A stretch of DNA of 5,123 bases, taken from contig SKZB01000281.1 of the NCBI GenBank assembly GCA_007127615.1, positions 1-5,123 of the forward strand, given 5' to 3'. The DNA comes from Phycisphaerales bacterium. Its GTDB lineage: Bacteria; Planctomycetota; Phycisphaerae; Phycisphaerales; SM1A02. Every line of letters begins with the position of its first letter. Position 1 is the stretch's first letter. A model generated the notes under the pieces. That model saw nothing but the letters and a program-made list of their open reading frames with translations. It did not search any database and was not told the origin of the DNA. Both the position numbers and the translations under genes were made by a program. Of the stretch, positions 1 through 2,706 are shown in pieces.

Positions 1-156
1 CGGCGCGCCGACGCCCGCTGACCATTGCGGCTCGCACAGGTCGCCAGATGAAGCGGCGCCGGTCAGGGCGAGCAACACCGGCAAGGGAAACCAGAACCGT
101 TTTCCCGGCCGATGGGACGACGCCCGGCGCGATGAATGCGCGACACCAATGATCAT
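1..156 (-). CDS. N-terminal part of an exported protein of unknown function (runs off left edge)
   Basis: Reading the minus strand from the ATG at 156-154 gives 52 codons without a stop up to base 1, so the gene continues outside the window. The start is chosen because a full AGGAGG lies 8 nt upstream. The N-terminus is basic (SSRRASSHRPGKR, residues 8-20), followed by a hydrophobic core (WFPLPVLLALTGA, residues 22-34) and small residues suitable for signal peptidase I cleavage near AASSG. The predicted mature protein starts around DLCEPQWSAG. This resembles the start of secreted planctomycete proteins that begin with a Cys-x-x-x-Trp segment and often continue into repeat or beta-propeller domains, but that resemblance is from memory and no function can be named. 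The gene is transcribed divergently from the imuA operon. Export is well supported; identity is not. Confidence 0.62.
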   Translation of the reverse strand, partial: MIIGVAHSSRRASSHRPGKRFWFPLPVLLALTGAASSGDLCEPQWSAGVGAP

Positions 157-164
157 GGCGAAAT

Positions 165-170
165 CCTCCT
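165..170 (-). promoter_or_regulatory. Ribosome binding site of the divergent exported-protein gene
   Basis: The minus strand reads AGGAGG here, with an 8-nt spacer to the ATG at 156-154. It is the strongest Shine-Dalgarno match in the window and is the main reason for calling a minus-strand gene at the left edge. Confidence 0.65.
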
Positions 171-286
171 TCGTCGAGCGGTCCCTTGGTGGACATCGAT
201 CGACGTCGACACATCGTACCCGGCGGGGGGACGGCCACACCCATTCAGAATCCGATTGATCGCCAACCGACCGGACAAGACCGGGC
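171..286. other. Divergent intergenic region without a recognised gene
   Basis: This stretch separates the minus-strand exported-protein gene from the imuA promoter. It holds a short G run (223-230) and the symmetric segment CCGGACAAGACCGG (271-284, CCGG arms only). I see no convincing minus-strand -35/-10 pair, no terminator with a U tract and no RNA gene. Small open frames crossing it on the plus strand lack a ribosome binding site. Confidence 0.5.
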
Positions 287-314
287 TTGAAATATCCAAA
301 CAAACACCTATCAT
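287..314 (+). promoter_or_regulatory. Sigma70-type promoter of the imuA-imuB-dnaE2 operon
   Basis: The -35 box TTGAAA (287-292) matches TTGACA at five of six positions. The -10 box TATCAT (309-314) matches TATAAT at five of six, and the spacer is 16 bp. A start site about seven bases after the -10 box would fall at or next to the imuA ATG (321), implying a leaderless or nearly leaderless mRNA. This fits the absence of any Shine-Dalgarno sequence upstream of imuA. The -10 box lies inside a palindrome (304-320), an ideal place for a repressor to block transcription. Promoter function is inferred from sequence only. Confidence 0.55.
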
Positions 315-320
315 TGGTGT
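304..320. promoter_or_regulatory. Palindrome over the -10 box, candidate SOS operator
   Basis: ACACCTATCATTGGTGT is a 17-bp palindrome, symmetric except for one T/T pair (309 and 315) around the central C at 312. It covers the -10 box and ends at the base before the imuA ATG. imuA-imuB-dnaE2 operons are under LexA control in many bacteria, and LexA boxes are palindromes placed over the promoter, so an SOS repressor site is the natural reading. The sequence does not match the LexA boxes I can recall (for example GAACN4GTTC or GTTCN7GTTC). The repressor is therefore unassigned. The half site ATCATTGGTGT recurs inverted at 143-153. Confidence 0.4.
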
Positions 321-1157
321 ATGGAGCAGAGATTGGTCAACCGAGATCCGGGAGGTGGCGTCTCGCGGGCGGATCTCACGGCGCTGATTGAGCGAGTCGA
401 GTCCAAAGGAGGCGCCGGCCGGCTCGAAAGGGTACCGACCGGCCTGCCCCAGCCGCTGGATCGGTTGGAGCGCGGGGTACTGCACGAGTGGTTGTGCGGA
501 GATGAGGCGGAGAGCGGCGGCCAGCCGTGGACGGCGCCGATCCTGGTGCTCGCGCATCTGGTGCGGATGGCGGTTGAGCGTGATGCGGCATCCGGGCAAT
601 TGATCACCTGGATCGGGCGGCGGGTGTGGCCGCAGCCGCACGTGCTGGTGAACCAGGCAGCTTCGACAGAGCCGTGGCGCGATCAACTGCTGAAGCGGTC
701 GCTGTTAGTGGACCCGGCTTCACTCGACGACCGGCTCTGGGCGATTGATCTCTGTCTGCGCAGTGAAGCCGTCACCGTGGTCGTCGCGGATGTGAGCGAG
801 ATGCGCATGGCCCACTCGCGCCGGTTGCAACTGGCCGCGGAGACCGGCGGCGGGCTCGCGCTGCTCGCGCGGCCATATCGCGAACGGCGCGAACACTCCG
901 CCGCGGTGACGCGGTGGCGGATCGAACCGACGCCTTCGCCGACGTGCTCGCCGCGCTGGCGGGTCGAACTCGTGCGCTGCAAAGGCGTGCAGCGCGGTTG
1001 TCGCGCGGACGCGGCCCACCCGGACGCCTCACCGCTGGAATTGGAGCATGACCATGCAGCGCATTGTCTGCGTGCAGCTCACGATGTGGCCGATCGATCG
1101 CGTGCTGCGAAGGTATCACCGGCAGAATCGCGCGAATCGATCCGCCGGACGGCATGA
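321..1157 (+). CDS. imuA: ImuA, RecA-like accessory protein of the SOS mutasome
   Basis: This 278-residue protein is the first gene of the imuA-imuB-dnaE2 damage-tolerance operon. ImuA proteins are RecA/SulA-like cytoplasmic proteins needed with ImuB and DnaE2 for translesion synthesis and induced mutagenesis. Recognisable segments are the N-terminal PTGLPQPLDRL (39-49), GVLHEW (52-57), ITWIGRRVWPQP (95-106), LWAIDLCLRSEAV (139-151) and RRLQLAAE (167-174), followed by ALLARP and a CKG segment. No Walker A loop is visible where RecA has one; in its place is GDEAESGGQPW. The start at 321 is the only ATG upstream of the conserved region. It has no Shine-Dalgarno sequence and lies at the expected transcription start, so leaderless translation is likely. 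The last 104 bp overlap imuB in another frame; the LELEHDHAAHCLRAAHDVADRS tail still looks like an ImuA ending, so the overlap seems genuine. The family call rests mainly on motifs plus operon context. Confidence 0.85.
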   Translation: MEQRLVNRDPGGGVSRADLTALIERVESKGGAGRLERVPTGLPQPLDRLERGVLHEWLCGDEAESGGQPWTAPILVLAHLVRMAVERDAASGQLITWIGRRVWPQPHVLVNQAASTEPWRDQLLKRSLLVDPASLDDRLWAIDLCLRSEAVTVVVADVSEMRMAHSRRLQLAAETGGGLALLARPYRERREHSAAVTRWRIEPTPSPTCSPRWRVELVRCKGVQRGCRADAAHPDASPLELEHDHAAHCLRAAHDVADRSRAAKVSPAESRESIRRTA

Positions 1158-2703
1158 TCTGGATCATCCGGATCATCCGGATCATCCGTTCGTGCTGTTG
1201 ATCGGGCGCAAAGCGAACGCGCAGATCATCACGACGTGTTGTGAGCGATCGCGCGCGTGTGGTGTTCTTCCGGGCATGACGCTCGCCCATGCACGGGCGC
1301 TGGTGCCGAACGGTTCAAATGCCGAAGTGCTGACACCGCCCCATGAGCCGGCGCAGGATATCACTGCGCTCAAAGCCCTCGCCCACTGGGCGATTCGCTT
1401 TTCGCCGCTGGTCACGCCGGATCCGCCGGATGGTCTGCTGCTCAACGTCACCGGCTGCGCGCGGCTCTACGGCAGCGAGCCGCGCCTGCTCAAGTTGCTC
1501 CACACCGCGTTCACCCGCTTGCGATTTCGCGTGCGTCTCGCCTGCGCTCCAACCATCGGCGGCGCCCGGGCCGTTGCCCGCTACGGCGAGCAGCCCAACG
1601 CCATCATCCAACCGGGCGAAGAGCGCGATGCCCTCGGTCCACTGCCCATCGAATGTCTCCGTCTTGACCCTGAGATCATCCGGGGGCTGCACGAGGTCAA
1701 CATCGACCGCGTCGATCACCTGCTGGCCATCCCCCGCCGGGAACTCACGGCCCGCTTCGACCGGCATCTGCTCCGCCGGCTCGATCAGGCGCTGGGACGG
1801 GTCACGGAAATCATCGAGCCGATTCGGCCGCCGGAGCCGATGATCGTCGAGCGCGTTTTCGACGGCCCGGTGCGCAAGCTCGAAGCGATTCTGCTCGCCG
1901 CCCGCGAACTGATCGATGCGTTATCGCGATGCCTGCTCGAGGATGAAGCCGGCGCGATGCATCTGCGATTGACGCTGAAGCGCAGCGATGTCTCGCCACT
2001 CGCGCTCGAACTCAGACTCAGTCATCCCAGCCGCGATGCGAAACATCTCTGGTCACTCTTGGGGCCGAAGGTTGAGAACGCCAACCTCGGCTTCGGTGTC
2101 GAAGAGATCACGCTGCGCGTGCTGCAATCGCGGCGCCTCGAACACGACCAGACCGAATCGCCCTGCGGCTCGAACGTGCAGCAGATCAAACAGCTCAACC
2201 ATGCGGCCGGAACGTTGATCGACACGCTCTCCCACCGACTCGGACCGGATCGCACGCTGATTCTGCGGGCAAGCGAATCGCATCGACCGGAGCGGGTCGC
2301 GGAGCGCCGTACCGCGATGGATGGTGGCATGCAGGCGCCGGCCATGGGCGAGCTGACCCCGGATGATCGGCCCTCGATTCTGCTCGCGCAGCCCGAGCGC
2401 ATCGATGTCATGGCGATGACCCCCGACGGTCCGCCGTACTGGCTGCGCTGGCGCGGCATCGCGCACGAACTGATGAGCGCCCACGGCCCGCAGCGCATCG
2501 CCGGGGAGTGGTGGCGGGCGCTGGTGCGCTCCGGCGAGGATCGGGCGACGCGCGATTACTACCGGGTGCAGGATGGGAACGGCCGTTGGCTCTGGATCTA
2601 CCGCTCGGTGAGAACCAACCGCAAGGCCGCTTCCGGGGGCTCTTCCGGGGGCTCTTCCGGGGCGGCTTCCGGGGGCTGGTTTCTGCATGGATTCTGGACC
2701 TGA
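1054..2703 (+). CDS. imuB: ImuB, non-catalytic Y-family polymerase homologue (mutasome adaptor)
   Basis: The 549-residue product has the Y-family (DinB/UmuC-like) fold plan but lacks catalytic acids, as is usual for ImuB. In the mutasome it bridges ImuA, DnaE2 and the sliding clamp. The N-terminus QRIVCVQLTMWPIDRV (2-17) is the ImuB version of polymerase motif I. Next come GVLPGMTLAHARAL, the motif LNVTGCARLYG (130-140), IGGARAVARYG, the helix-hairpin-helix-like LAIPRRELTARFD and the little-finger region after about residue 260. The protein ends in WFLHGFW (542-548), close to the usual ImuB end. Position 131 is Asn where ImuB proteins often keep Asp. I see no clear QxxLF-type clamp-binding motif; QQIKQLN (376-382) is the nearest. 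The ATG at 1054 is preferred to 1048 because GGAG (1043-1046) lies 7 nt away and conserved sequence starts directly there. Two tandem repeats are inserted in frame (codons 37-45 and 527-541). Confidence 0.9.
   Translation: MQRIVCVQLTMWPIDRVLRRYHRQNRANRSAGRHDLDHPDHPDHPFVLLIGRKANAQIITTCCERSRACGVLPGMTLAHARALVPNGSNAEVLTPPHEPAQDITALKALAHWAIRFSPLVTPDPPDGLLLNVTGCARLYGSEPRLLKLLHTAFTRLRFRVRLACAPTIGGARAVARYGEQPNAIIQPGEERDALGPLPIECLRLDPEIIRGLHEVNIDRVDHLLAIPRRELTARFDRHLLRRLDQALGRVTEIIEPIRPPEPMIVERVFDGPVRKLEAILLAARELIDALSRCLLEDEAGAMHLRLTLKRSDVSPLALELRLSHPSRDAKHLWSLLGPKVENANLGFGVEEITLRVLQSRRLEHDQTESPCGSNVQQIKQLNHAAGTLIDTLSHRLGPDRTLILRASESHRPERVAERRTAMDGGMQAPAMGELTPDDRPSILLAQPERIDVMAMTPDGPPYWLRWRGIAHELMSAHGPQRIAGEWWRALVRSGEDRATRDYYRVQDGNGRWLWIYRSVRTNRKAASGGSSGGSSGAASGGWFLHGFWT
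1162..1188 (+). repeat. 3 x 9-bp tandem repeat encoding DHP-DHP-DHP in imuB
   Basis: GATCATCCG is repeated three times without error, giving Asp-His-Pro three times (ImuB residues 37-45). It lies just after the imuA stop codon, in a loop between the motif I strand and PFVLLIGRKANA that varies in length among ImuB proteins. It is probably a slippage product. Confidence 0.85.
2631..2678 (+). repeat. 4 x 12-bp minisatellite encoding a Ser/Gly linker at the ImuB C-terminus
   Basis: Four units of TTCCGGGGGCTC or close variants (2631-2642, 2643-2654, 2655-2666, 2667-2678) encode SGGSSGGSSGAASGG (residues 527-541). Units 1 and 2 are identical, unit 3 is TTCCGGGGCGGC and unit 4 differs at its last base. 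The repeat separates the conserved core (ending in LWIYRSVRTNRK) from the terminal WFLHGFWT. Most ImuB proteins join these two parts with a short segment. Confidence 0.85.
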
Positions 2704-2706
2704 GCG

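Noticed and set aside
136..387. Plus-strand 83-codon open frame overlapping the divergent gene start, the promoter and imuA
   Set aside because: It has no ribosome binding site, no recognisable protein features and overlaps three better-supported features.
153..686. Minus-strand 177-codon open frame opposite imuA
   Set aside because: Shadow of imuA: Arg/Pro-rich composition, no family motifs, no credible start signal.
1048..1053. ATG at 1048 as start of imuB
   Set aside because: Only one base follows GGAG; ATG 1054 has a 7-nt spacer and begins the conserved QRIVCV segment directly.
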